Shown here: in pieces, positions 7,708-14,330 of the stretch
How the letters are laid out: the number at the start of each line of letters is the position of its first letter
Position numbering within the stretch: the stretch's first letter is position 1
From: DATBED01 sp035480695
GTDB lineage: Bacteria > Patescibacteriota > Saccharimonadia > Saccharimonadales > UBA4665
Direction of reading: 5' to 3'
Assembly (NCBI GenBank): GCA_035480695.1
Contig: DATIHM010000057.1
Coordinates: forward strand, 1-18,737
Length of the DNA: 18,737 bases
Notes under the pieces: model-generated
What the model was told of the DNA's origin: nothing
Database searches by the model: none
The model's input: only the letters and a program-made list of their open reading frames with translations
Program-made: the position numbers and the translations under genes

Positions 7708-8391
7708 ATGATTCTGTTGGACCGGGTAACAAAAACCTATACTCGCGACACTGGTGCAGCCCTCGACCGCATAACTCTCCATGTTGAACCTAAGGAGTTT
7801 GTGATAGTGGTGGGGCAGAGCGGCGCCGGCAAGACCACGCTGCTCAAGCTGCTGACCCGTGAAGAACGGCCGAGTAGCGGCAAAATCATCGTCGGCGGCA
7901 TCGATTATGACAAGTTGAAAGATAAGGATATCCCGATGCTGCGCCGCAAGATCGGCGTCGTCTTCCAGGACTTCAAGCTGTTGCCGGGCAAGACGGTTTT
8001 CGAAAACGTGGCGTTCGCGCTCGAAATAGTCGGCATCAGCAACCGCGAAATCCGTCACACCGTGCCCAAAGTGCTCGACATCGTCAACCTGAAGGGCAAA
8101 GAGAACCGCATGCCGCGCGAACTCAGCGGCGGCGAACGTCAGCGAGTGGCCATCGCGCGCGCCATCGTGCGCCAGCCGCGGATCCTGATTGCCGACGAGC
8201 CGACCGGTAACCTCGACCCGAAGCACGCCTGGGACGTCATCCGCGTCCTAGAAAAAATCAACCGCTACGGCACGACCGTACTTTTGACCACCCACAACCA
8301 GGACATCGTCAACCGGCTTAAGCGGCGGGTCGTGACCATCCACCACGGCAAGGTCGCCAGCGACCGCGCCAACGCGACATATAAGGCATAA
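7708..8391 (+). CDS. ftsE: cell division ABC transporter ATPase FtsE
   Basis: FtsE is the ATPase of the FtsEX complex, which sits at the division site and controls peptidoglycan hydrolases rather than moving a solute. From the ATG at 7708 the protein has 227 residues, the family's normal size. All ABC motifs are present: Walker A GQSGAGKTT (36-44), Q-loop VFQDFKLL (about 85-92), signature LSGGERQ (139-145), Walker B ILIADEP (159-165) with the following GNLD D-loop, and switch His196. The segment FQDFKLLPGKTVFENVAFAL is characteristic of FtsE. ftsX begins 2 nt after the stop, as in most bacteria, so the two are translated together. Confidence 0.97.
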   Translation: MILLDRVTKTYTRDTGAALDRITLHVEPKEFVIVVGQSGAGKTTLLKLLTREERPSSGKIIVGGIDYDKLKDKDIPMLRRKIGVVFQDFKLLPGKTVFENVAFALEIVGISNREIRHTVPKVLDIVNLKGKENRMPRELSGGERQRVAIARAIVRQPRILIADEPTGNLDPKHAWDVIRVLEKINRYGTTVLLTTHNQDIVNRLKRRVVTIHHGKVASDRANATYKA

Positions 8392-8393
8392 GC

Positions 8394-9341
8394 ATGAAAT
8401 CACACCGTTCCATAACACTTTGGCGCATAGTACACACCGGCATCGTCAACTTCATGCGCAACATCAGCCTGGCCGTCGCCGCCATGGCTGTGATGGTGGT
8501 GACTTTGACCATCGTGCTCTTTTCATTGATTACAAATGCGACCTTTTCTAACACCATCCAGCAGATTACCGACAAGATCGACGTTTCGGTCTACCTGCAG
8601 GATTCAACCACTGACGCCCAGGCCAAGCAATTGGCGGCCAGGCTGCAGAAACAGCCGGCCGTCAAGAAGGTGGAGTACCTGAACAAGCAACAGGCGCTGC
8701 AAAGCTACGTTGACCAGAACAAGAACAACGCCGACCTGGTGACGGCGGCGACAGAGTCGGGTAACCCGATTCCGGCGACCATTTTGGTTTTCCCGGCGCA
8801 ACTCAACCAGATCCAAAGCATCAAGGATTTTCTCGACCAGCCGGCCAACCACGCACTGCAGACCTCCGATTCGCCGTCGTATAACGGTGACCGCAAAGAG
8901 GCCATTGACAACATCACGCACGCCACCGACGTGCTACGCAAGATCGGCGTCGTCACGGTAGTGGTTTTCGCCATAATCTGTGCGCTCATCATCTTCAACA
9001 CCATCCAGATGGCGATATTCAACCGGCGCGACGAGATTACGATTATGCGCCTGCTTGGCGCCAGCACCAGCTACATCCGCGGCCCGTTCGTCGTCGAGAG
9101 TGCGATATACGGCTTGCTCAGCGCCGTATTCTCTGTGCTCATCGTCAACTCGGCCTTCCTGGCGTCGAGCAACGCGCTTCAAGCCAGTTCGCTCGGCTTG
9201 CTCGACATCAATTACGCCAACGAATATTTCGATGCCCATTTCTGGGGACTTTTGACTCTTCAAATCGCTATTGGTATTATTATTGGAACGGTTTCTTCTG
9301 TTATCGCGACCCGCCGTTACCTCAAATTCAAGATAAAGTAA
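8394..9341 (+). CDS. ftsX: cell division ABC transporter permease FtsX
   Basis: FtsX is the membrane partner of FtsE. It passes ATPase conformational changes to extracellular hydrolases. The 315 residues show the FtsX plan: a short cytoplasmic N-terminus, helix 1 (about 25-47), an extracellular domain (about 50-180), then helices 2 (182-207), 3 (233-256) and 4 (283-305) with a basic C-terminal tail. The motif RRDEITIMRLLGASTSYIRGPF after helix 2 is the conserved FtsX coupling segment. The extracellular loop contains the usual VSVYLQ and VEYLNKQQAL strand-helix pattern. The ATG is 2 nt after the ftsE stop with a weak AAGG 7 nt upstream, so translational coupling is likely. The next gene encodes the probable hydrolase partner. 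Confidence 0.96.
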   Translation: MKSHRSITLWRIVHTGIVNFMRNISLAVAAMAVMVVTLTIVLFSLITNATFSNTIQQITDKIDVSVYLQDSTTDAQAKQLAARLQKQPAVKKVEYLNKQQALQSYVDQNKNNADLVTAATESGNPIPATILVFPAQLNQIQSIKDFLDQPANHALQTSDSPSYNGDRKEAIDNITHATDVLRKIGVVTVVVFAIICALIIFNTIQMAIFNRRDEITIMRLLGASTSYIRGPFVVESAIYGLLSAVFSVLIVNSAFLASSNALQASSLGLLDINYANEYFDAHFWGLLTLQIAIGIIIGTVSSVIATRRYLKFKIK

Positions 9342-9383
9342 GCTAGCAGAAAGCGAGAGAGGGTAGCAAGACTTGATTAATGG

Positions 9384-9392
9384 TGGTACAAT
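9384..9392 (+). promoter_or_regulatory. extended -10 (TGGTACAAT) of the CHAP hydrolase gene, A-rich leader
   Basis: TGG plus TACAAT (9387-9392) predicts transcription from about 9399. The leader of about 22 nt before the ATG at 9421 is A-rich with no Shine-Dalgarno, like the leader at 6731-6754. The hydrolase may therefore be expressed independently of ftsEX. Confidence 0.5.
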
Positions 9393-9420
9393 AACCCATA
9401 GCATAAACAAAATAAAAACT

Positions 9421-10536
9421 ATGCCTCAGAAACAGACAGCCTCACCATTCAAACGCGTTCGCCTCGGATTGATGGTGCTGGCGCTGGCATCTTTGTGCAG
9501 CCTTGGTGCTGTGACGCACGCCGACCAATTCGACGACCAGATTAACGCCTTGAAGGCACAGAACAATTCCACGCAAGGCCTTTTGAACGGACTGGAATCG
9601 CAAGCAGGCAGTTACCAAGACACCATCAACGGCTTGCAGTCCCAGATTGACGCGCTGCAGTCGCAGATCGCGGCCAACCAGGCGCAGCAGGCGGCGCTCC
9701 AGCAGCAGATTACCGACGCCCAGAACAAGATCGACCAGCAGAAGAAGCTGATGGGCGAAGTCATCAAGGCGATGTATGTCGACGGCCAGATGAGCACGAT
9801 TGAAGAACTGGCTACCAGCAAGAACCTGAGCGATTATGTCGACCAGGAAGAGAACCGTACTGCCGTCCAAAATAAAATCGATGATTTGATAAGGCAGATT
9901 GCCGCTTTGCAGGCCCAGCTACAGAAGCAGAAGGCCGAACTCGATGAGCTGGTGGCTAATGAGCAGCAGCAGAACGCCCAGCTGGCCAGCACTGAGTCGC
10001 AGCAGCAGGGTTTGTTGAACCTTAACGAAGCCCAACAGTCCGACTTCAACAACCAGATTTCGGCCAACTCCGGCAAGATTGCCGAACTGCGGCGCGAGCA
10101 GATTGCCGCCAACGCCCGCTTCAGCGGTGGCAGCTCGCCCGGCAGCGGCCCGACTTGCGGCGGCGGCTATCCCGCCAAGTGGTGCGAAGTGCCGCAGGAT
10201 TCAGTCATCGACAGCTGGGGAATGTACAACCGCGAGTGCGTCAGCTACACAGCCTTCCGCGTGGCCGAATCCGGCCGCTACATGCCTTACTGGGGCGGCG
10301 TCGGCAACGCCAACCAGTGGCCGGGCGACGCCCAGTCTGCCGGCATTCCGGTCGACAGCAACCCGCGCGCCGGCGACGTCGCCATCAGCACGCGCGGTGC
10401 CTTCGGTCACGCCATGTACGTCGAAAGCGTCAATGGCAACAGCACTATCAACATCAGCCAGTACAATGTCAACCTCGACGGCCGCTACTCAACCAACACC
10501 ATAAGCCCGGCTGGCCTGTATTTCCTCCATTTCTAG
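9421..10536 (+). CDS. PcsB-like secreted CHAP-domain peptidoglycan hydrolase
   Basis: The 371-residue protein has a signal peptide (basic residues 4-14, hydrophobic core 15-31, likely cleavage after THA at 34). A long Gln/Ala-rich coiled coil follows (about 36-230), then a Gly/Ser/Pro linker (234-249) and a C-terminal CHAP domain. Catalytic Cys273 is in RECVSYTAFR and His330 in AFGHAMYVE, with a polar third residue near Glu335 or Asn349. CHAP enzymes are amidases or endopeptidases that cut peptidoglycan peptides. The coiled-coil plus CHAP design directly downstream of ftsEX matches PcsB, which is held inactive and activated by FtsEX during septation. The start is ATG 9421: upstream in-frame codons precede the predicted transcription start and would add a non-signal extension. 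Confidence 0.93.
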   Translation: MPQKQTASPFKRVRLGLMVLALASLCSLGAVTHADQFDDQINALKAQNNSTQGLLNGLESQAGSYQDTINGLQSQIDALQSQIAANQAQQAALQQQITDAQNKIDQQKKLMGEVIKAMYVDGQMSTIEELATSKNLSDYVDQEENRTAVQNKIDDLIRQIAALQAQLQKQKAELDELVANEQQQNAQLASTESQQQGLLNLNEAQQSDFNNQISANSGKIAELRREQIAANARFSGGSSPGSGPTCGGGYPAKWCEVPQDSVIDSWGMYNRECVSYTAFRVAESGRYMPYWGGVGNANQWPGDAQSAGIPVDSNPRAGDVAISTRGAFGHAMYVESVNGNSTINISQYNVNLDGRYSTNTISPAGLYFLHF

Positions 10537-10564
10537 CCGCGCTCAGCTAAGCTTAAGCAGTGTT

Positions 10565-10573
10565 TGCTATAAT
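10565..10573 (+). promoter_or_regulatory. ctpA extended -10 (TGCTATAAT), leaderless start
   Basis: A consensus extended -10, TGC plus TATAAT (10568-10573), ends 8 nt before the ATG at 10582. Transcription from about 10580 leaves a leader of about 2 nt and no Shine-Dalgarno. It supports ATG 10582 over the in-frame GTG at 10576, which lies upstream of the predicted transcription start. Confidence 0.65.
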
Positions 10574-10581
10574 GGGTGCTA

Positions 10582-11799
10582 ATGAGGTTGAGGAAACCAA
10601 AAGTAACCAAGAGAGGCTTTTTGCGTGGTACCGTCAATGTGGCCATCCTGCTTTTCGTCTTTTTGATTGGCGTCAACTTGGGCAATGGGCGTATTGATGT
10701 TTATAGATGGACGCACCACTACAAGACGGTTTCCGGCAACCTGCCTTCGAGCCTGGATTATTCGCAAGTCAACACCGTCTACCAGTCGCTGAAAGACAAT
10801 TACGACGGCAAACTGACTGAGCAGCAGCTTGAGGACGGGCTGAAGCATGGATTGGCCGAATCCACCAAGGACCCGTACACCGAATACTTCACGGCCGCCG
10901 AAGCCAAGCAGTTCAACCAGGAGCTCAACAACTCCTTCAGCGGCATCGGCGCACAGTTGGGACAGGACAGCGACGGCAACCTCGAGATTATCGCGCCCAT
11001 CGACGGCTTACCGGCCGACAAAGCCGGCCTGATGGCCAAAGACATCATTGCCAGCATAAACGGGCAGAGCACGTCAGGTATGTCGGTCGACCAGGCCGTC
11101 AATGCAATCCGTGGCCCTAGCGGCACTAAAGTAACACTGCAGGTCGTGCGCAACCACAACCAGCCGCTGACGTTCACCATCACGCGCCAGGACATCAACC
11201 TGCCAAGCGTGAAGACCAAGACGCTGCCCGGCAACATCGGCTACATGCAGATTACGACCTTTGCCGACGACACGGCCGCGCTGTCGGCGCAGGCCGCCAC
11301 CCAGTTCGCCAACGCGCATGTCAAAGGAATAGTCCTCGATTTGCGCGACAATCCTGGCGGTGAGCTCAATGCCGCCGAGAGCGTTTCCAGCCTGTGGCTG
11401 AAATCGGGCACGCTGATTTTGCAGGAAAAGCGCGGTGACCAGGTCATCGACAGCGGCAATGCCAGCGGCAACGACCCGCTCAACGGCATCCCGACAGTCG
11501 TGCTCATCGATGCCGGTTCAGCCAGCGCCAGCGAAATCACAGCCGGCGCATTGCACGACAACCACGCCGCCTACCTTATCGGCGAGAAGAGTTACGGTAA
11601 AGGTGTCGTGCAGCAACTCATCAACTTCGACGACGGCTCGCAACTCAAAGTGACCATCGCCAGCTGGTACCGCCCGAACGGCCAGAACATCAACCATAAG
11701 GGGATTACGCCTGACAAAGCCGTCAAAGAGCCGGCCGGCTCGACGCCCGACAACGATCCCCAGCTCCAGGCCGCCGAAACCTATCTAAATAATAAATAG
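10582..11799 (+). CDS. S41 family carboxyl-terminal processing protease (CtpA-like)
   Basis: CtpA/Prc proteases are membrane-anchored serine proteases outside the cytoplasmic membrane that trim or degrade exported proteins and often control the level of cell wall hydrolases. The product is 405 residues, with a basic N-terminus and one membrane helix (about 16-34). A helical N-terminal region follows, then a PDZ domain (about 118-192, with GIGAQLG and the IIAPIDGLPADKAGL substrate-binding loop). The protease core has LRDNPGG, GSASASE with nucleophile Ser315, and SYGKG with general base Lys340. The 25-residue Ser-Lys spacing equals that of E. coli Prc. Its position right after the CHAP hydrolase suggests it may process or turn over that enzyme, which is an inference from context. 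Confidence 0.96.
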   Translation: MRLRKPKVTKRGFLRGTVNVAILLFVFLIGVNLGNGRIDVYRWTHHYKTVSGNLPSSLDYSQVNTVYQSLKDNYDGKLTEQQLEDGLKHGLAESTKDPYTEYFTAAEAKQFNQELNNSFSGIGAQLGQDSDGNLEIIAPIDGLPADKAGLMAKDIIASINGQSTSGMSVDQAVNAIRGPSGTKVTLQVVRNHNQPLTFTITRQDINLPSVKTKTLPGNIGYMQITTFADDTAALSAQAATQFANAHVKGIVLDLRDNPGGELNAAESVSSLWLKSGTLILQEKRGDQVIDSGNASGNDPLNGIPTVVLIDAGSASASEITAGALHDNHAAYLIGEKSYGKGVVQQLINFDDGSQLKVTIASWYRPNGQNINHKGITPDKAVKEPAGSTPDNDPQLQAAETYLNNK

Positions 11800-11805
11800 T
11801 CCTTA

Positions 11806-11834
11806 TTGACAAATCAAAGGGTAAGCTTTATAAT
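11806..11834 (+). promoter_or_regulatory. perfect consensus sigma70 promoter TTGACA-17 bp-TATAAT
   Basis: TTGACA (11806-11811) and TATAAT (11829-11834) are both exact consensus with the optimal 17-bp spacer. It is the strongest-looking promoter in the window. Transcription would start near 11841, followed by a 25-nt leader containing AGGAGA (11854-11859), 6 nt before the ATG at 11866. Confidence 0.9.
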
Positions 11835-11865
11835 CACCCCATATTTAAAGTTTAGGAGAAACTTT

Positions 11866-12144
11866 ATGGAAGCTTCAAGAGCTATCACGGAAGTTGCCCC
11901 AGCTCAGGCTGAATTAATCCACTTAGTCGGTGCGAGCGCTACAGCTGGCGCAGAAACTCCAGCTGTAACAGAGCAGCTTGAAACATCGCAGGATGCTGCA
12001 AGCTACTTTGGAAATGTATTTGCAATTAGGGGTGTCAGACAGCCATTGGTGCCACGTCCGGACTATGACGGCAGCACAGCCCAACGCTTCGTAAGTGGCA
12101 CGCATCACGGTAAAAGAGGCGGCCACCACCGGTTTCCCAACTAA
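11866..12144 (+). CDS. orphan 92-aa protein behind a consensus promoter
   Basis: I do not recognise this protein. The start is ATG 11866, set by AGGAGA 6 nt upstream; an upstream in-frame TTG is the -35 box of the promoter. The 92 residues include no cysteine, signal peptide or membrane helix. The first half is Ala/Glu/Thr-rich and acidic, followed by a Pro/Arg segment (about 55-65: RGVRQPLVPRPDY) and a basic tail rich in His, Gly and Arg (79-92, THHGKRGGHHRFPN). Third codon positions are less GC-rich than in neighbouring genes. A strong promoter and Shine-Dalgarno suggest a highly made small protein; an RNA- or DNA-binding or ribosome-associated role would fit the basic tail, but this is speculation. 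It separates ctpA from pyrG and does not overlap either. Confidence 0.75.
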   Translation: MEASRAITEVAPAQAELIHLVGASATAGAETPAVTEQLETSQDAASYFGNVFAIRGVRQPLVPRPDYDGSTAQRFVSGTHHGKRGGHHRFPN

Positions 12145-12172
12145 CCGATACCGCCCTTGCCAACAGATAAGA

Positions 12173-12204
12173 TATAGTGTAGCCTATAACGGTAAAGCGA
12201 GGAG
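12173..12204 (+). promoter_or_regulatory. pyrG promoter candidates and Shine-Dalgarno
   Basis: Two -10-like hexamers precede pyrG, TATAGT (12173-12178) and TATAAC (12185-12190), neither with a good -35. GAGGAG (12199-12204) is the only Shine-Dalgarno. It abuts the GTG at 12204 but is 11 nt before the GTG at 12216, so it favours the second start. Confidence 0.4.
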
Positions 12205-12215
12205 TGCCAAAAGTC

Positions 12216-13820
12216 GTGGCCAAGACGACTAAGTACGTTTTTGTAACAGGTGGCGTGCTTTCCGGACTAGGAAAGGGTATAACCGCCGCCTCGATTGGCA
12301 ACCTCCTCAAAGCCCGCGGCCTGCGGGTCAATCTCCAAAAATGCGACCCATATCTGAATGTTGACGCCGGTTTGCTCAACCCGCGCGAGCATGGCGAGTG
12401 TTTCGTGACTTATGACGGTGCCGAGACCGACCTCGACCTCGGCCATTACGAGCGCTTCACCGATGGAGAGATGTCTTCGTCGAGTAGCCTGATGGCCGGC
12501 CGCGTGTTGCTCAAGCTTATCCAGGACGAGCGGGCAGGCAAGTTCGACGGTGACGACGTGCAGATTATCCCGCACCTTACCGGAGCCATCCAGGATTGGA
12601 TTAAGAAAGCCGGCGAGGATTACGACGTGCACATCGTTGAAATCGGCGGCACGGTCGGCGACTACGAATCGCTGGCTTTCATCGAAGCTATTCGCGAACT
12701 CGGCGTGCGTGTCGGGCTCGACAATTGCGCTTATGTGCATGTCGTTTACCTGCCATTCCTGAGTGCCAGCAACGAAACCAAGACCAAACCGGCTCAGAAC
12801 AGCGTGCGCGACTTGCGTGGCCTGGGGATCGCACCTGATGTGCTGGTAGCCCGCAGCGAAAAGGTCGCCAGCGAGGCCGCCATAAAGAAATTGAGCCTCT
12901 ACAGCGGCGTGCCGGTCGAGGCCATCGCCTCGCTCCCTAATGCCCGCAGCATCTACGAGGTGCCGTTGACGCTTGAGGATACGGGAATCGCCGATTTCCT
13001 GGTCGACCACTTAGGGCTGAAGGCCAAAAAACCCGACCTTAAGGATTGGCGCGCCGTCGTCAAACTGGCCACCACCGACTTCCCAGCGACACATAAGATC
13101 GGCTTCGTAGCCAAGTACATGGACAACACCGACACCTACATGTCGGTCTTCGAGGCGCTCAAGGCCGCCGCCTGGCACAACGGCTGCGGCGTACAGATAG
13201 ATTGGATTGACGGCTCGCAGTTCGATGCACCCGGCACCGACATCTCCGAGGCGCTCAAGGGCTACGACGGCATCGTCGTGCCAGGCGGCTTCGGCCAGCG
13301 CAGCTTGGAAGGTAAAGTCAAAGCCGCCCAATATGCCTTGAAGCATAAGCTGCCATACCTTGGCCTCTGCCTGGGCTTGCAGATGGGAGTCATCGCCGCC
13401 GCCCGCAACGCCGGCGTCGAAGATGCCACAACCTTCGAACTCGACCCAGACGCCACACATCAGGTAATCATCACCATGGCCGACCAAGTCGGCAAACATA
13501 TGACCGGCGGCACGATGCGCCTTGGCGATTACAATTGCGAATTCGAGAAGGGCAGCCTGGCCGCCCGCACTTATAGCACGACCAAAATAGTCGAGCGCCA
13601 CCGACACCGCGGCGAGTGCAATAATGATTACCGCGACCAGTATGAGAAGTGGGGCATCCGGGCCAGCGGTGTGAACCCCGAAAACGACCTGGTCGAGGTC
13701 ATCGAAGGCATCGACCACCCGTTCTTCCTGGCCAGCCAGTACCACCCTGAGTTCAAAAGCCGGCCCAACCGGCCTCATCCCATGTTCGACGGCTTCATCA
13801 GAGCCCTCGGCAAGGCCTGA
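12216..13820 (+). CDS. pyrG: CTP synthase
   Basis: CTP synthase aminates UTP to CTP using ATP and ammonia from glutamine, the last step of pyrimidine nucleotide synthesis. From GTG 12216 the product is 534 residues (538 from GTG 12204). I prefer 12216 because the Shine-Dalgarno abuts the earlier codon and because TKYVFVTGGVLSGLGKG then starts about where it does in E. coli. The synthetase domain has the P-loop GGVLSGLGKG, the DGAETDLDLGHYERF metal/UTP block and EIGGTVGD. The C-terminal class I glutaminase domain has Cys385 in GLCLGLQ and His510/Glu512 in QYHPEF, close to E. coli Cys379, His515 and Glu517. The usual PGTMSP segment reads AGLLNP here. The receiver gene follows after 36 nt. Confidence 0.98.
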   Translation: MAKTTKYVFVTGGVLSGLGKGITAASIGNLLKARGLRVNLQKCDPYLNVDAGLLNPREHGECFVTYDGAETDLDLGHYERFTDGEMSSSSSLMAGRVLLKLIQDERAGKFDGDDVQIIPHLTGAIQDWIKKAGEDYDVHIVEIGGTVGDYESLAFIEAIRELGVRVGLDNCAYVHVVYLPFLSASNETKTKPAQNSVRDLRGLGIAPDVLVARSEKVASEAAIKKLSLYSGVPVEAIASLPNARSIYEVPLTLEDTGIADFLVDHLGLKAKKPDLKDWRAVVKLATTDFPATHKIGFVAKYMDNTDTYMSVFEALKAAAWHNGCGVQIDWIDGSQFDAPGTDISEALKGYDGIVVPGGFGQRSLEGKVKAAQYALKHKLPYLGLCLGLQMGVIAAARNAGVEDATTFELDPDATHQVIITMADQVGKHMTGGTMRLGDYNCEFEKGSLAARTYSTTKIVERHRHRGECNNDYRDQYEKWGIRASGVNPENDLVEVIEGIDHPFFLASQYHPEFKSRPNRPHPMFDGFIRALGKA

Positions 13821-13849
13821 TTGTCTTTTAAGCTGTCATACGCTACCAT
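13821..13849 (+). promoter_or_regulatory. promoter TTGTCT-17 bp-TACCAT of the response regulator gene, leaderless start
   Basis: TTGTCT (13821-13826) begins directly after the pyrG stop. TACCAT (13844-13849) follows after 17 bp and ends 7 nt before the ATG at 13857. Transcription at about 13856 would make the mRNA leaderless. The in-frame TTG at 13821 is therefore better read as part of the -35 box than as a start codon. Confidence 0.5.
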
Positions 13850-13856
13850 AACCAGT

Positions 13857-14279
13857 ATGGATTCAACGTCTGAAGTCTCCCCGGAACCCGTCCAGCCTTC
13901 TAGCGGAATGAAGCGCATCCTGCTGGTTGAAGACGACGACGCGCTGGCCAATGTCTATCTGACGCGCCTCCAGGCCGAAGGTTTCGATGTGCGCCGCGTC
14001 GCCAACGGTGAAGACGCCCTGGCGACAGCCATAAGTTACAAGCCCGACCTGGTGCTGCTCGACGTCATGATGCCCAAGGTCAGCGGCTTTGATGTGCTCG
14101 ACATCTTGCGCAACACGCCTGAAACGGCCAACCTGAAAATCATCATGCTGACGGCTCTTAGCCAGGAAAGCGACAAACAGCGCGCCCAGTCGCTTGGGGT
14201 CGACGACTACCTGGTGAAATCACAAGTGGTTATCGCCGACGTTATCGACCGCATCCGCCACCACCTCGGCCAGGCTTAG
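13857..14279 (+). CDS. stand-alone response regulator receiver domain
   Basis: This is a CheY-like receiver domain of 140 residues with a short Ser/Pro/Glu-rich N-terminal extension (1-17) and no output domain. The phosphorylation site is complete: acidic cluster EDDD (25-28), phospho-acceptor Asp69 in LLDVMMPK, Thr99 in MLTA and Lys121 in YLVKS. Such proteins act by protein contact after phosphorylation by a histidine kinase, or as phosphorelay intermediates. No kinase is encoded here, so its partner lies elsewhere. ATG 13857 is chosen from the promoter geometry. A later ATG at residue 18 (MKRILLVEDD) would give the bare domain and cannot be excluded. Confidence 0.93.
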   Translation: MDSTSEVSPEPVQPSSGMKRILLVEDDDALANVYLTRLQAEGFDVRRVANGEDALATAISYKPDLVLLDVMMPKVSGFDVLDILRNTPETANLKIIMLTALSQESDKQRAQSLGVDDYLVKSQVVIADVIDRIRHHLGQA

Positions 14280-14295
14280 CAGCCCTCCCACAATA

Positions 14296-14324
14296 TTGAC
14301 TTTTTACAAAGCTTATGCTAATAT
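14296..14324 (+). promoter_or_regulatory. promoter TTGACT-17 bp-TGC TAATAT, leaderless start
   Basis: TTGACT (14296-14301), a 17-bp spacer and TAATAT (14319-14324) with a TGn extension (14316-14318) form a strong promoter. The expected transcription start, 7 nt after the -10, falls on the A of the ATG at 14331: an exactly leaderless arrangement. Confidence 0.75.
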
Positions 14325-14330
14325 TGTAGA

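Noticed and set aside
6656..7732. 358-codon open frame on the minus strand opposite the Pro/Gln-rich gene
   Set aside because: Its Trp/Arg/Leu-rich low complexity is the mirror of Pro/Gln codons. It also overlaps both prfB and ftsE ends.
9373..9420. earlier in-frame start for the CHAP hydrolase
   Set aside because: It would place the start upstream of the predicted transcription start and put 16 residues before the signal peptide.
11806..11865. earlier in-frame TTG for the 92-aa orphan
   Set aside because: The TTG is the first half of a perfect TTGACA -35 box. The Shine-Dalgarno points to ATG 11866.
12267..13778. two long minus-strand open frames opposite pyrG
   Set aside because: Both are shadows of the strongly conserved pyrG frame with no initiation signals of their own.
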